Counted from the first letter of the stretch, positions 25,811-35,714 are shown. The stretch: DNA of 64,000 bases from Chryseobacterium taiwanense (GCF_000813825.1 NZ_JWTA01000007.1:62001-126000); one strand, 5' to 3'. Made by a program: numbers and translations. Notes: generated from the letters alone by a model not told the origin.

Positions 25811-26506
25811 TTATTTAATTAAAATTCCTGTTAAAACTGCCATTCCAAAGCTCAACAGCGTACCGATTAGTACATATTCTGTCAATTTTCTTTGTTTGGC
25901 CTGTGCTAAGTCGCTGAATCTGAAAACAGATTTTGCTGCAACCATAAAACCTACGCCTTCCCAGTGATTCACCATGATAAAAGTGAAAACGAGTAAACGT
26001 TCTAAAATCCCAATATACTTTCCGGCACTCGATAAAGATTCGGTTTGTATATTACTTACGGTCTCCGGAACGGGTGTCCATGAAGACAATAATATTTTAA
26101 TAAAAATTGATGCAGGTGTCGTTAAAAACAATGCTGCCATCAAAATTTTTAAGAAGCTCTGATCTTTTAAAAATTCAAGATTGAATTCATTAAAATAAAA
26201 AGAAACTCCTGTGATCACTACAATATGTAAAGCCTGATCGATAAAAAACCAGCTTTTTTTATTTTTAATGGTTTGAAAACTCAGTTTCGTGGCATCAATA
26301 ATAAAGTGTGAAATTCCCACCAAAACGGCTACCCACCAAAGTTCTAAGTTCCAAAGAAATATAAAACTTAACACTGTGTGAATCAGAATATGAAGGTACA
26401 AATATTTACTCTTTAGTTTTTTGTTTTCCTTCTCTGCAACCCAAGAATTTGGCTGAAGAATAAAATCTCCAAGTAAATGTGCCAATATGAGTTGAATAAA
26501 AATCAT
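25811..26506 (-). CDS. DUF3307 family membrane protein
   Basis: 231-residue integral membrane protein with about six helices. The first, FIQLILAHLLGDFILQPNSWV, carries the HLLGDF-Q pattern typical of DUF3307, followed by HILIHTVLSFIFLW and GISHFIIDATK. Function unknown. The gene starts one base after the satD stop, and the two families frequently travel together in Bacteroidota, so a joint function is likely. Confidence 0.82.
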   Translation of the reverse strand: MIFIQLILAHLLGDFILQPNSWVAEKENKKLKSKYLYLHILIHTVLSFIFLWNLELWWVAVLVGISHFIIDATKLSFQTIKNKKSWFFIDQALHIVVITGVSFYFNEFNLEFLKDQSFLKILMAALFLTTPASIFIKILLSSWTPVPETVSNIQTESLSSAGKYIGILERLLVFTFIMVNHWEGVGFMVAAKSVFRFSDLAQAKQRKLTEYVLIGTLLSFGMAVLTGILIK

Positions 26507-26507
26507 C

Positions 26508-27113
26508 TTACAGTTCTGAAATTTTCTTTCTAAAATATTGATTGGTCTCTACGATAAGCTCGTAGTTTGCACGCTTCAGCCTCTGGCTTATGGAGGACTG
26601 TGAGATATTAAACCTTTTTGCTAAATCTTCTTGTGTAATATCTTGATTCATAATCATCTCGTGAATGATTTCTGAAGTAGCCATTGTCCAGTTGTCAAAA
26701 TCCTTTGATGACCATTTGAGAAGAATATTCAAATCTTTATTTACTGAATCATTTGAGGTTTTGATAGCAACGGTATGACCGTCGTTTTTTAAATCATTAA
26801 GAAGTCTTCCGGAATGTACATAGGCGGTTCCGTTGGACTCGGTGATTTTTTCAGAAGAAAAATTTTCTTCACCAATTCCAATGGCAATTCTTACGTCTAA
26901 ATTTTCCTGACTTTTTATTAATGATTTTATGGCTAAGAAACGCCAGAAAACGTCATCTATATTACATTTGAACTGAAACTCATCTCCTCTGTAGATTTCC
27001 CATGTGTGAGGAGCGCTTCCCCAATTTTCGAGAAGATTTTTAAGTCTGGTGATCCAAACTTCCGTTTCCGCGTGTTGTGAATTTATAATATCTCCGGTAA
27101 TGACCGCTATCAT
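26508..27113 (-). CDS. SatD family regulator-like protein
   Basis: 201 residues. N-terminal MIAVITGDIINSQ and YRGDEFQFKCNID are SatD-family motifs resembling a degenerate nucleotide-cyclase-type fold. The C-terminus carries a helix-turn-helix, LAKRFNISQSSISQRLKRANYEL (about 165-187). SatD was named in Streptococcus acid tolerance; its biochemical action is not known. Two copies of an inverted repeat and a -7 element lie just upstream (27118-27170), consistent with autoregulation. Forms an operon with the DUF3307 gene. Confidence 0.8.
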   Translation of the reverse strand: MIAVITGDIINSQHAETEVWITRLKNLLENWGSAPHTWEIYRGDEFQFKCNIDDVFWRFLAIKSLIKSQENLDVRIAIGIGEENFSSEKITESNGTAYVHSGRLLNDLKNDGHTVAIKTSNDSVNKDLNILLKWSSKDFDNWTMATSEIIHEMIMNQDITQEDLAKRFNISQSSISQRLKRANYELIVETNQYFRKKISEL

Positions 27114-27117
27114 TTTG

Positions 27118-27125
27118 CAAATATA
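27118..27125 (-). promoter_or_regulatory. -7 promoter element of satD
   Basis: Plus-strand CAAATATA reads TATATTTG on the minus strand, matching TAnnTTTG, 5 bp upstream of the satD start codon. The mRNA leader would be very short or absent. It overlaps the first operator copy. Confidence 0.5.
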
Positions 27126-27170
27126 AGCATAATTACTTATAAATAAAAAATATAAGCAGAAAGACTTATA
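27122..27170 (-). promoter_or_regulatory. Doubled operator in front of satD
   Basis: TATAAG-N8-CTTATA occurs twice, at 27122-27141 and 27151-27170, with identical arms and spacing and 29 bp between equivalent positions. A further half site CTTATA is at 27194-27199. The first copy overlaps the satD -7 element, so a bound protein would repress. The HTH of SatD itself is the nearest candidate binder. Confidence 0.6.
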
Positions 27171-27229
27171 GATATTGATTATTAGTGAATCTGCTTATAT
27201 CAATAATCTATAAAATGATGGGTATAAAG

Positions 27230-28135
27230 TTAGAATGAAGCTTTAATTTTTACCTCATCTTCTACCTTTAAATCTACATTCACTTTATTATGGGCAAAGT
27301 TCTTCATGAATTCTGAAGGTGTTTTTTCTGTGTATTTTTTAAACATTCTGTTGAAATACGTCACATTGTTAAAACCACAACTGTAGCTACATTCTGATAT
27401 ACTTTTATCCTGTGCCATCAATAAACAGGCTTTATTAATACGATATCGATTCACGAATTCTGTAAAGGTAATCTGTGTCGCTTTTTTGAAAAAATTGCAG
27501 AAAGCGGGTAATGTTAAATTTGCAAGTTTGGCAACATCTTCAATATTGATTTCTTTATCAAAGTGGTGTTCAACGTACGTGAATATGTTTTCAAGGCGTG
27601 TTTTGTTCTTAGAGATAATCGTATAAGGCATGATTTCCTTGTTCAGAAGCTCATAATTTTCACATTTTGAAAGCTCAAACAAGATTTCCAATAACAATAA
27701 GTATCTTTTGTATCCTTCTGATTTTAACATTAATTCCAATTTTGGAAGCATTGTTTTGTGTACCTCATCATGAAAATGAATTCCATATTTTGATAACTCC
27801 AAAAGGTTTTTTATTGACCTCGCCTCCACTTCCTGTTGTGGAAACTGTAGAATTTCTTCTTTAAACTGAAGCACAATTTCTTCATGCGGATCAATAGAAT
27901 TTAAACCAAAACCTGAATGAGGAATATTGGAACCAATTAATACCAAATCGCCATTCGTATAATTACTTTTATGATAGCCAACGTGTCGGGTTCCGCTCCC
28001 TGAAATCACACAGACAAGTTCAATTTCTGGATGATAATGGTATTCCCATTTGAATTCAGAAATGGGCGAATTATTGTGAATCGTGCGAAAAGAGCTTTTT
28101 TCATCAGGAATGACTCGTTCAAAAGTGACTTTCAT
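27230..28135 (-). CDS. AraC family regulator (cupin sensor)
   Basis: 301 residues: N-terminal cupin-like arm (FKWEYHYHPEIELVCVISGSGTRHVG, about 28-53, with GDLVLIGSNIPH following) and a C-terminal AraC HTH pair (IEDVAKLANLTLPAFCNFFKKAT and SISECSYSCGFNNVTYFNRMFKK). Cytoplasmic, sugar-type regulator. It is divergent from an MFS transporter and trehalase across a 123-bp AT-rich region, so trehalose or a related sugar is the likely inducer. Confidence 0.87.
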   Translation of the reverse strand: MKVTFERVIPDEKSSFRTIHNNSPISEFKWEYHYHPEIELVCVISGSGTRHVGYHKSNYTNGDLVLIGSNIPHSGFGLNSIDPHEEIVLQFKEEILQFPQQEVEARSIKNLLELSKYGIHFHDEVHKTMLPKLELMLKSEGYKRYLLLLEILFELSKCENYELLNKEIMPYTIISKNKTRLENIFTYVEHHFDKEINIEDVAKLANLTLPAFCNFFKKATQITFTEFVNRYRINKACLLMAQDKSISECSYSCGFNNVTYFNRMFKKYTEKTPSEFMKNFAHNKVNVDLKVEDEVKIKASF

Positions 28136-28258
28136 TTAATTAATCGAATTTTATTAGCTAAAATAATAATTATATTAATATAGTTCAAATATTGATTTAT
28201 CATGTTAAATTAATGTGAAGTCAAATGCTTTTATCTTAGCCCACAAGAAATTATATGA

Positions 28259-29488
28259 ATGAAAAATTTCAATATTAAAGCAGTTTTATTTTTAAATTAT
28301 TTCGTTTTTGCGATTCTTTTGAATTCTGTAGGAACCGTGATTCTTCAGGTTCAGCAAAACTTCGGAATTTCCAAGTCTCATGCGAGTGTTTTGGAAGGTT
28401 TCAAAGATTTACCGATTGCAATTTGTTCATTCATTTTAGCATCATTTTTACCAAAAATCGGAATCAAAAAATCAATGCTGATTGCTTTGTTATTGGTGAG
28501 CTGTATGTGTTTTGTGATGCCTTTCACTAATGCTTTTTGGTTTTTTAAACTCTTATTTACGATTGTCGGAATTTCTTTCGCTTTAATTAAAATTTCAGTT
28601 TTCACCTCCATCGGATTGGTGACGAATACAGATAAAGAACATTCAAGTTTTATGGGTTATCTGGAAGGTTTTTTTATGATCGGCGTATTAATGGGAAATG
28701 TTTTATTCAGCTTGTTCATAGATGACCACAATCCAAGATCGACCCATTGGCTGAATGTATATTGGGTGTTGGGTGGAATTTCAACCTTGTCATTTTTGTT
28801 TTTATTCTTCACAAAATTAGATGAACATGAAGCAAAAAGTGAAAAAACAGATTTGCTGGGAGATTTAAAAAACAGTGCAAGTTTGTTTGGCTACAGAAAA
28901 GTCTTATTCTTTTTATTATGCACATTCCTTTTTGTGTTGGTTGAACAAAGTTTCCAGACTTGGACACCGACTTTTTATAAAGAAATTTTAAAAGTTCCAA
29001 CTTCGATGAGTATTCAGGCGGGAGCGGTTTTGGCGGGAGCTTTTGCGTTGGGAAGGTTCTTATCTGGTTTTTTCTCGAAGAAATTCAGTTGGATCTACGT
29101 GGTTTCTTTTTGTGTGGTTGGTTTCGCTATTAGTATTTTATTGGTACTTCCTTTGACTCACAACATTACTATTGATGCTGGAACAACTTGGTTAAATGCC
29201 CCATTGGTTGTGTATTTATTTCCATTAATGGGAGGTTTATTAGCTCCAATTTATCCAAGTATTAACTCTGTGATTTTAGCATCGATTCCCAAATACTTAC
29301 ACAGTGCAATGTCTGGTTTAATCGTAGTTTTCTCTGCAATCGGAGGAACAATAGGATCGATAATTACCGGTTTTGTGTTCCAGGAATTTAGCGGACAGCA
29401 GGCGTTTTACCTTTCCTTAATTCCCCTTTCGTTGTTGATTATTTCAGCAATTTTCATGAATAAATTAAAAATAAATCCAAAAAAATAA
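28259..29488 (+). CDS. MFS sugar transporter
   Basis: 409 residues with twelve predicted membrane helices. LNYFVFAILLNSVGTVILQVQ opens helix 1; the family loop ASFLPKIGIKKSM lies between helices 2 and 3. It is related to the FucP/glucose-galactose branch of the major facilitator superfamily. The trehalase gene begins 2 bp after its stop, so it should import trehalose, or a product of it, through the inner membrane. The transported sugar is inferred from context. Confidence 0.85.
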   Translation: MKNFNIKAVLFLNYFVFAILLNSVGTVILQVQQNFGISKSHASVLEGFKDLPIAICSFILASFLPKIGIKKSMLIALLLVSCMCFVMPFTNAFWFFKLLFTIVGISFALIKISVFTSIGLVTNTDKEHSSFMGYLEGFFMIGVLMGNVLFSLFIDDHNPRSTHWLNVYWVLGGISTLSFLFLFFTKLDEHEAKSEKTDLLGDLKNSASLFGYRKVLFFLLCTFLFVLVEQSFQTWTPTFYKEILKVPTSMSIQAGAVLAGAFALGRFLSGFFSKKFSWIYVVSFCVVGFAISILLVLPLTHNITIDAGTTWLNAPLVVYLFPLMGGLLAPIYPSINSVILASIPKYLHSAMSGLIVVFSAIGGTIGSIITGFVFQEFSGQQAFYLSLIPLSLLIISAIFMNKLKINPKK

Positions 29489-29490
29489 AG

Positions 29491-30963
29491 ATGAACAAAC
29501 AATTATACATAAACGAAATTCAGACTCTTTTTGATGATGTTCAACGATCAAAGATTTTCGAAGATCAAAAGATGATGACCGATGCAGTTCCGTTATTTCC
29601 AATTGATGATATAAATGTAAAATATGAAGCGGAAAAACAGTCGGAAAATTTTGATTTGAAAGAATTTGTCCTATCGAATTTTGACTTTTTAGGAGCAAAA
29701 GTTTCGATTCAAAGAGAAGAACAATTGCCAATTGAAGAGCATATTGAAAAACTTTGGGATGAATTGACGAGAACAGCTTACGAAGAAAAAGGAACTTTAC
29801 TAAAACTTCCAAAACCTTATGTTGTTCCGGGAGGACGTTTCAATGAGTTCTTCTATTGGGATAGCTATTATATCATGCTGGGTTTACAGGCTTCGGGAAG
29901 AATTGAGATGATGGAAAACATTATTGAGAACTGTTCTTATTTGATTCAGACCGTTGGATTTGTCCCGAATGCAAGCAGAACTCATTTTTTAAGTCGTTCT
30001 CAACCACCGTATTTTTCATTGATGCTGGATCTGCTTTTTGAAACAACTAAAGATGAAAATATTTACATCAACTATCATGATACACTAGAAAAAGAATATG
30101 CTTTCTGGATGAATGGCGTTGAAAAGCTGGAAAATGGATCAAGTTCAGAAAGAGTATTGAAAACCAGTAATGGAGATGTTTTAAACAGATATTATGATGC
30201 AGAAAACGAACCACGTCCTGAAAGTTATTTAATAGATATTGAAGATTCTGAAAATGCAGGTGGCGAATTTTACAGAAACATACGAAGCGCCTGTGAATCG
30301 GGCTGGGATTTTTCCAGCAGATGGTTTGCAGACGGAGAAAACATACAGACGATTGAAACATTGAATTTGGCTCAAGTTGATTTGAATTGTCTTTTATGGC
30401 ATTTGGAAAAAACATTAGCAAAATCTTCATCGCTTCAACATTTGACGGAAAAAGAAAATATTTTCAAAGAAAAAGCCGAAAACCGAAAAGAGATGATCGA
30501 TAAGTATTTCTGGGATGGGAAATCCGGGACTTATAGAGATTTTCACAGGAAGAAAAATACAACAACCTCATCTGAACATATTGCTATTCTTTATCCTTTG
30601 TTTCTGGGATTGGCAAATGAAGAACAGGCAAGGTCTATTGCAAAAAATATTGAAGACAAGTTTCTCTATCAAGGCGGATTGGTGACCACCACAAAGAAAA
30701 CCGGACAACAATGGGATCTTCCGAATGCTTGGGCACCATATCAATGGTTGGGCTATAAAGCCATGAAAAATTACGGTTTTGACGACTTGGCAGAAAGGAT
30801 AAAAAGAAATTGGTGTGCGAATGTGGAAAGGGTGTATAAAAACACAGGGAAATTAATGGAGAAGTACAATGCTTTAGATATAGAAACAGTTGCAGGAGGT
30901 GGAGAATATCCTAATCAGGATGGTTTTGGATGGACAAATGGAGTGTATCTTAAACTAAAATAA
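29491..30963 (+). CDS. Cytoplasmic trehalase (GH37)
   Basis: 490 residues, no signal peptide, so it acts in the cytoplasm. Both GH37 signatures are present: PGGRFNEFFYWDSYY (113-127) and QWDLPNAWAP (407-416). The catalytic acid is expected at Asp273 in GWDFSSRW, and the base in GGGEYPNQDGFGWTNG near the C-terminus. It splits trehalose into two glucoses. Coupled to the MFS transporter by 2-bp spacing, it gives a compact uptake and hydrolysis module under the divergent AraC regulator. Confidence 0.92.
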   Translation: MNKQLYINEIQTLFDDVQRSKIFEDQKMMTDAVPLFPIDDINVKYEAEKQSENFDLKEFVLSNFDFLGAKVSIQREEQLPIEEHIEKLWDELTRTAYEEKGTLLKLPKPYVVPGGRFNEFFYWDSYYIMLGLQASGRIEMMENIIENCSYLIQTVGFVPNASRTHFLSRSQPPYFSLMLDLLFETTKDENIYINYHDTLEKEYAFWMNGVEKLENGSSSERVLKTSNGDVLNRYYDAENEPRPESYLIDIEDSENAGGEFYRNIRSACESGWDFSSRWFADGENIQTIETLNLAQVDLNCLLWHLEKTLAKSSSLQHLTEKENIFKEKAENRKEMIDKYFWDGKSGTYRDFHRKKNTTTSSEHIAILYPLFLGLANEEQARSIAKNIEDKFLYQGGLVTTTKKTGQQWDLPNAWAPYQWLGYKAMKNYGFDDLAERIKRNWCANVERVYKNTGKLMEKYNALDIETVAGGGEYPNQDGFGWTNGVYLKLK

Positions 30964-30967
30964 AATG

Positions 30968-31107
30968 AAACATTAAGGAATTAAGATGTTATGGTTTAAA
31001 AAGGAGAATAAGAGATTTGATTTTATCAAATATTTAGTAATGTGCTTATAAAACATCTTTGATGTTTTCCTTCATTCAACTTAAAACCTTACCTACTCTT
31101 AATGTTT
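30968..31107 (+). repeat. Dispersed imperfect palindrome family B, copy 1
   Basis: AAACATTAAG at 30968-30977 is the exact complement of CTTAATGTTT at 31098-31107, with further paired ATTAAG/CTTAA blocks inside. A related element with 14-bp outer arms lies at 50938-51055. It occupies most of the gap between the trehalase gene and the TonB receptor gene and could fold into a long stem. Confidence 0.55.
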
Positions 31108-31155
31108 AAAATAGATCAAACTCAAAATTAAAACTAACTATAAATTAACAGGGCT

Positions 31156-33603
31156 ATGAAAAAAAAATCGATCTTTTTACTTGCCGGAATTGCAACGCTT
31201 TATTTTAATAATACGTATGCTCAGGAAACGACTCCACAGGACTCTACGAGAACGGCATCTATTGATCAGGTAGTAATCACAGGAAACTCAAATCCAAAAA
31301 AGAAAATAGAATCCAGTACAGCAATTTCTACGTTTACCGCAAAGGAAATTCAGAAGCAAAACCCGATCAGTGCAGCTGCTTTATTACAAAGAGTTCCTGG
31401 TTTTGCAGTGGAAACTTCGGGTGGTGAAGTGGGAAATAACCTTTTTGCAAGGGGTATCCCTTCTGCTGGAGCTTATGAATTTGTGCAGGTTCAGGAAGAT
31501 GGACTTCCGGTTTTTGAAGACGGAGCTTTGCAGTTTGCCAATGCGGATAATTTCTTCCGTGTAGATAATTCTGTAAGCAGGCTGGAAGCTTTGAGAGGTG
31601 GTTCAGGATCTATTTATGCTAATAATTCTCCCGGAGGTTTGATCAACTTTATTACAAAAGAAGGAAGCAATGATTTTAAAGGAACCACAAAAGTAGAGAC
31701 CAGTACGTATGGTTTGATGCGTACAGATGTTAATCTGGGTGGTGCTTTGGTACAGGATAAATTATTCTTTAATGTCGGTGGTTTTTACAGAACAGATAAC
31801 GGAATCAGAAAAACAGGTTTTAAAGCAAATAATGGCGGACAAGTCAGAATGAATCTGAAATATGTCTTCGATAAAGGTTATGCTAAAGTTTATTATAAAA
31901 AGCTTGATGATAGAAATACATTCTTCCTTCCTATTCCCTTGTCTCAAAATGGAAATGATCTGAAAGAATTCCCTGGTTTTGATGCTAATTATGGAACATA
32001 CAGCTATAGAGCGATTAGTCAGTTAAATATTCCGCAAGCAGGAGGTGGATTTTTCAATAGAAATTTAGAAGATGGAATTCATCCTAGAGTTGATGTGTTG
32101 GGAGCTGAGTTTAAATATGATTTGGGAGGTAATTTCTCTGTGATCAATAAAACAAGGTATACGAATATCAATATGAATTATACCGGAATTTTCCCGGCTG
32201 GAGGACCTCAAACAATGGCTGATTTTGCTCAGTCAGAAGGAATCACTGGAAATAATTATCAGTATTCATTGGTAAGTAACGGAGCAATTGTAAATCCTGC
32301 TTATGTTCAGAAGTTGGGTTTCTGGGCAATTGATAAGCAAATGAATAATTTCGTAAACGATTTACAGTTCAATTATAAATTTGACAAAGGAAATGTAACG
32401 GCAGGTTTTTATAAATCCAACTGGAAATCTCATCAATACTGGAACTGGAGCAATATTTTAACAACCGCTTCAGACCGACCGGAACTTTTGAATTTGGTTG
32501 ATACTTCCTTAACTCCGACAAGCGCAGGATATTCTAAAACTTATAACGGAGTTACAGATATGTCGTTCCTAGTCAGAGATTCTCAAGTTCAGGGAAGTCT
32601 GAATGATCTGTATTTGAATTTAGATTATAATATTACTGATAATTTGAGTTTCAATGGAGGAATCCGTTACAGCAAAGATTCTTATAAGGGGTATGGTGTA
32701 AATACAACTACTGCAAACCTGAATAATTCAGGATTAACTACAGACGGAACACATTCTTTCTTGACAACTACTGCTGATGATAATATTGCAGTGTTAGGAA
32801 ATAAATACACGTATTGGTACTATGATGTAGACAGAGTGTCTTTCACAACGGCTTTGAATTATAAAATCAATAAAGAAAATGCAGTCTATGCACGTTTCTC
32901 TAATGGATTCAGATCTCCGAATGAAGAGGCGTACTATAATAATATGAATGATTTGTCGGCGATAAAACCGGTAACAACCAATCAATTGGAAGTTGGATAT
33001 AAATATTATTCAAGAACATTCGATGTCGCGGTGATTCCGTTCTACTCTACTTTGAAAAATCTTTCATTTACGGATGTATTCTCTGACGGAACTTCTGAAA
33101 ATAAATTTGCCAATACCACCAACTTTGGAGTGGAATTGGAAGGATATGCAAGATTATTCAATAATTTGCTGGAAGTGAATTTTAACGGAACAATTCAGAA
33201 TCCGAAATATAAAAACTTCACAGGAACAGATTCAGCAGGTAATTTCTTTGATTACGACGGAAATACGGTAAGAAGAATGCCGAAATTCTATTTTAATATT
33301 GCTCCGGCCGTGAATATTACCAAACAATGGAGAGCGTATGTAAGCATGAATTACTATGGTAAACGTTTCCAGGATGAAGCGAATACGGACAAAAATATCT
33401 TACCTTCATTTTCGGAATTCGGGGCAGGAACCTCTTATCAGATGGGAAAAATAAGATTTGCTGTTGACGGAACCAATATTTTCAATACGATCGGAATTAC
33501 AGAAGGCGATCCGAGATCTCCGCTTACAGGAACAGGAGATATCAGAATGGCAAGACCTATTATGGGAGCTGCTGTAAGAGCATCAATTACATTAGATTTC
33601 TAA
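31156..33603 (+). CDS. TonB-dependent receptor
   Basis: 815 residues: signal peptide (ending NNTYAQ), a TonB-box-like segment (SIDQVVITGN, 35-44), plug domain (about 50-165: AAALLQRVPGF, LEALRGGSGSIYANNSPGGLINFITK) and a beta barrel ending in TLDF. There is no SusD partner gene and no N-terminal regulatory domain. Position downstream of the trehalose genes suggests a role in bringing trehalose or an oligosaccharide across the outer membrane, but it has its own long leader and may be separately transcribed. Confidence 0.88.
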   Translation: MKKKSIFLLAGIATLYFNNTYAQETTPQDSTRTASIDQVVITGNSNPKKKIESSTAISTFTAKEIQKQNPISAAALLQRVPGFAVETSGGEVGNNLFARGIPSAGAYEFVQVQEDGLPVFEDGALQFANADNFFRVDNSVSRLEALRGGSGSIYANNSPGGLINFITKEGSNDFKGTTKVETSTYGLMRTDVNLGGALVQDKLFFNVGGFYRTDNGIRKTGFKANNGGQVRMNLKYVFDKGYAKVYYKKLDDRNTFFLPIPLSQNGNDLKEFPGFDANYGTYSYRAISQLNIPQAGGGFFNRNLEDGIHPRVDVLGAEFKYDLGGNFSVINKTRYTNINMNYTGIFPAGGPQTMADFAQSEGITGNNYQYSLVSNGAIVNPAYVQKLGFWAIDKQMNNFVNDLQFNYKFDKGNVTAGFYKSNWKSHQYWNWSNILTTASDRPELLNLVDTSLTPTSAGYSKTYNGVTDMSFLVRDSQVQGSLNDLYLNLDYNITDNLSFNGGIRYSKDSYKGYGVNTTTANLNNSGLTTDGTHSFLTTTADDNIAVLGNKYTYWYYDVDRVSFTTALNYKINKENAVYARFSNGFRSPNEEAYYNNMNDLSAIKPVTTNQLEVGYKYYSRTFDVAVIPFYSTLKNLSFTDVFSDGTSENKFANTTNFGVELEGYARLFNNLLEVNFNGTIQNPKYKNFTGTDSAGNFFDYDGNTVRRMPKFYFNIAPAVNITKQWRAYVSMNYYGKRFQDEANTDKNILPSFSEFGAGTSYQMGKIRFAVDGTNIFNTIGITEGDPRSPLTGTGDIRMARPIMGAAVRASITLDF

Positions 33604-33623
33604 AATTAGTTTCTTTATAAATA

Positions 33624-33654
33624 AAAAACCGTCAGAGATTTTCTGGCGGTTTTT
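33624..33654 (+). terminator. Bidirectional terminator
   Basis: AAAAACCGTCAGA (33624-33636) pairs with TCTGGCGGTTTTT (33642-33654), one G-T wobble. It lies between the convergent TonB receptor and endonuclease genes. Confidence 0.88.
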
Positions 33655-33677
33655 GTTGTTATAGTAAAAGTGTAAAA

Positions 33678-35543
33678 TTACTTTTTGATAAACGGATAGA
33701 TTTTCCCGTCAAGTTTTAATAAATAAGAACCTGTAGATAAGTGCTGAACGGAAATATTCTTTTTACTTTTGAACGGAGTTTTTTCTGTAGAAATCACTTT
33801 TCCTGAGTAGTCTAAAATTTGTGCAGACTGTATCTCTTCTGTTTTTCCGCTTACAAAAATGTTTTCATTAGCAGGATTTGGATAGATTTTAAGTGATTCA
33901 TCGCGAGAAGTGATAAGGTCTGAAGTTGATAATGATCCCAAGTTCTGGCAATAATTGCTTGCATAAGAATCCCATTCAGAAATAGCAAAGCTTGTCGTAG
34001 GTTGGGTTACACTTGCCTTTCTGTATAAAGAAACATTTCCTAATGTTGAAGAATTGCTTGCACCGGAAACTCCGATTGCATCTACTGTTGTCGATTGATA
34101 TCTTAATTCAAGATACTGGCTTCCTGAATACGTCATTTGCGGAGCTGCAGTTACAAATTTTGCCTGATTAATGGTATAACAAGAAAAATTAGCTTCAGGA
34201 TGTAATACGACAAACGTTTCATTGTCTTGAATGATCCCATCCAGTTCATAAGGATCTACAAAATAATAGTTACTGCCGCTGTAAAACTGAATTGATAATC
34301 TGTAATTGCTCAAATTTACAGGGTGTCCCGTTTTATTGGTGATTTCTATTCCCTTATTATTGGATGTTCCTTCCAGATATTTTGTAACCATCAGATCTTT
34401 AGCGTAGCTATCAGAAGCTAAAGTTGTTGCAGAGGCTGTATTGCTGTCCGAAGAAAGCAAGTATCCGTTGTCATAAGCTTTAATGGTAAAAGTATACGCT
34501 GTTGAAGGAGTTAAATGATCTACACTGAAAGTTGTATTTCTTGTAGCTCCTACCAAAGTTCCGTTTTGGTAAATTTTATAACCGATAACATCTGTACTAG
34601 AGCTTGGTGTCCAGCTTAGTGTGGTGAAATAAGCACTGTTTTGAGTTACTGCTAAATTGGTAGGTGTTTGTGGAGCAACCGTATCAGGAGTTTGTCCCCA
34701 AATGGCATTTACCCAAGTCGGATTATCAATAAAAGGGTTTCTGTTTTTCTGTAAAGTATATACGGCGTTATTTCTGTCGATTTCCTTTTGAGAAACAGGG
34801 TCTTGCTGATGCCATTGAAGGAGCATCGCAATATAAGCTGGATCAAAAGCTCTTTCTTCTGTGCCATCCAAAGGATTGGTATCTGAAGCCGGATTGGTAT
34901 TGTTATTAAAATTAAAAGTGCCTAACTTTCCTTCATATCGTACGGCAAAATATAACAAACTTCTCGCTACATCTCCTTTAAATTCATTAATAGGTTCGTA
35001 CACACGTCCTGTATAAGTCATTCCAGGGATGGCGCAATTCCCGATTTTTGAAGTATTGGTAAATGTATAATAAATCGTAGAGCCTACTATTCCGTAAGGA
35101 TAATTACTTCTTAACTGATTAATTCTCGCATCGGTTGGAACTACATAAAATAAATCCGAATACATTGGATAATTACTGTAAAATGTACTTTGTGGCATCA
35201 TATGTTCACGATTCCAGCCCTGCCCTTCTGCACTTGCACTTCCGATGATGTTTGCGGTGGTATATTCATACGCATCCGGTCCTGTCGGAATCTCAGAATA
35301 CATATCTAATAATATAGTGGTGTTGGCGGCACCATAATCATAATATTTATCTAGATCGGTCTGGTTATAATAGTTGGTAAGATCACCATAGTGCCAGTTG
35401 ATATTTTTTGCAGAAATAATATCATGAAGTTTTGATTTTAGTGCATAACCACTCAAACCGGTTGTGCCATCATAATATCCTGCAGGAACTTGCGCTGCAA
35501 AATATGATGAAATCAAAATTACAGGAAGTAGAAGTTTTTTCAT
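33678..35543 (-). CDS. Secreted endonuclease I family protein with T9SS C-terminus
   Basis: 621 residues. Signal peptide (about 1-18), then an Endonuclease I/EndA-type nuclease domain (about 25-275) with the active motif WNREHMMPQSTF (110-121). A fibronectin type III domain follows (about 290-375), then a lamin-tail-like domain (about 380-535: YLEGTSNNKGIEITN), and a type A T9SS sorting domain at the end (KIYPNPANENIFVSG, through YLLKLDGKIYPFIKK). The enzyme should be secreted or held on the surface to degrade extracellular nucleic acid. Confidence 0.88.
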   Translation of the reverse strand: MKKLLLPVILISSYFAAQVPAGYYDGTTGLSGYALKSKLHDIISAKNINWHYGDLTNYYNQTDLDKYYDYGAANTTILLDMYSEIPTGPDAYEYTTANIIGSASAEGQGWNREHMMPQSTFYSNYPMYSDLFYVVPTDARINQLRSNYPYGIVGSTIYYTFTNTSKIGNCAIPGMTYTGRVYEPINEFKGDVARSLLYFAVRYEGKLGTFNFNNNTNPASDTNPLDGTEERAFDPAYIAMLLQWHQQDPVSQKEIDRNNAVYTLQKNRNPFIDNPTWVNAIWGQTPDTVAPQTPTNLAVTQNSAYFTTLSWTPSSSTDVIGYKIYQNGTLVGATRNTTFSVDHLTPSTAYTFTIKAYDNGYLLSSDSNTASATTLASDSYAKDLMVTKYLEGTSNNKGIEITNKTGHPVNLSNYRLSIQFYSGSNYYFVDPYELDGIIQDNETFVVLHPEANFSCYTINQAKFVTAAPQMTYSGSQYLELRYQSTTVDAIGVSGASNSSTLGNVSLYRKASVTQPTTSFAISEWDSYASNYCQNLGSLSTSDLITSRDESLKIYPNPANENIFVSGKTEEIQSAQILDYSGKVISTEKTPFKSKKNISVQHLSTGSYLLKLDGKIYPFIKK

Positions 35544-35683
35544 GCTTTAGTATTGGGAGGCTAAATTAGTAAATTATTAAAATTGATTTTTAGAAAAAAA
35601 TATTAAGAAATCATTAATTTTTAGAATATAAAAAATTGAAAACTAAAGCTTTGTTGACTAATTATTATGGCGAAAATAATTTT

Positions 35684-35714
35684 TTTGGACGTTCCGTCAA
35701 TTTATTTATCTTTG
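35684..35714 (+). promoter_or_regulatory. Full Bacteroidota-type promoter for acyl-CoA dehydrogenase
   Basis: TTTG at 35684-35687, 19-bp spacer, TATCTTTG at 35707-35714: both elements at consensus spacing. The start codon is 20 bp further on at 35735. Confidence 0.75.
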
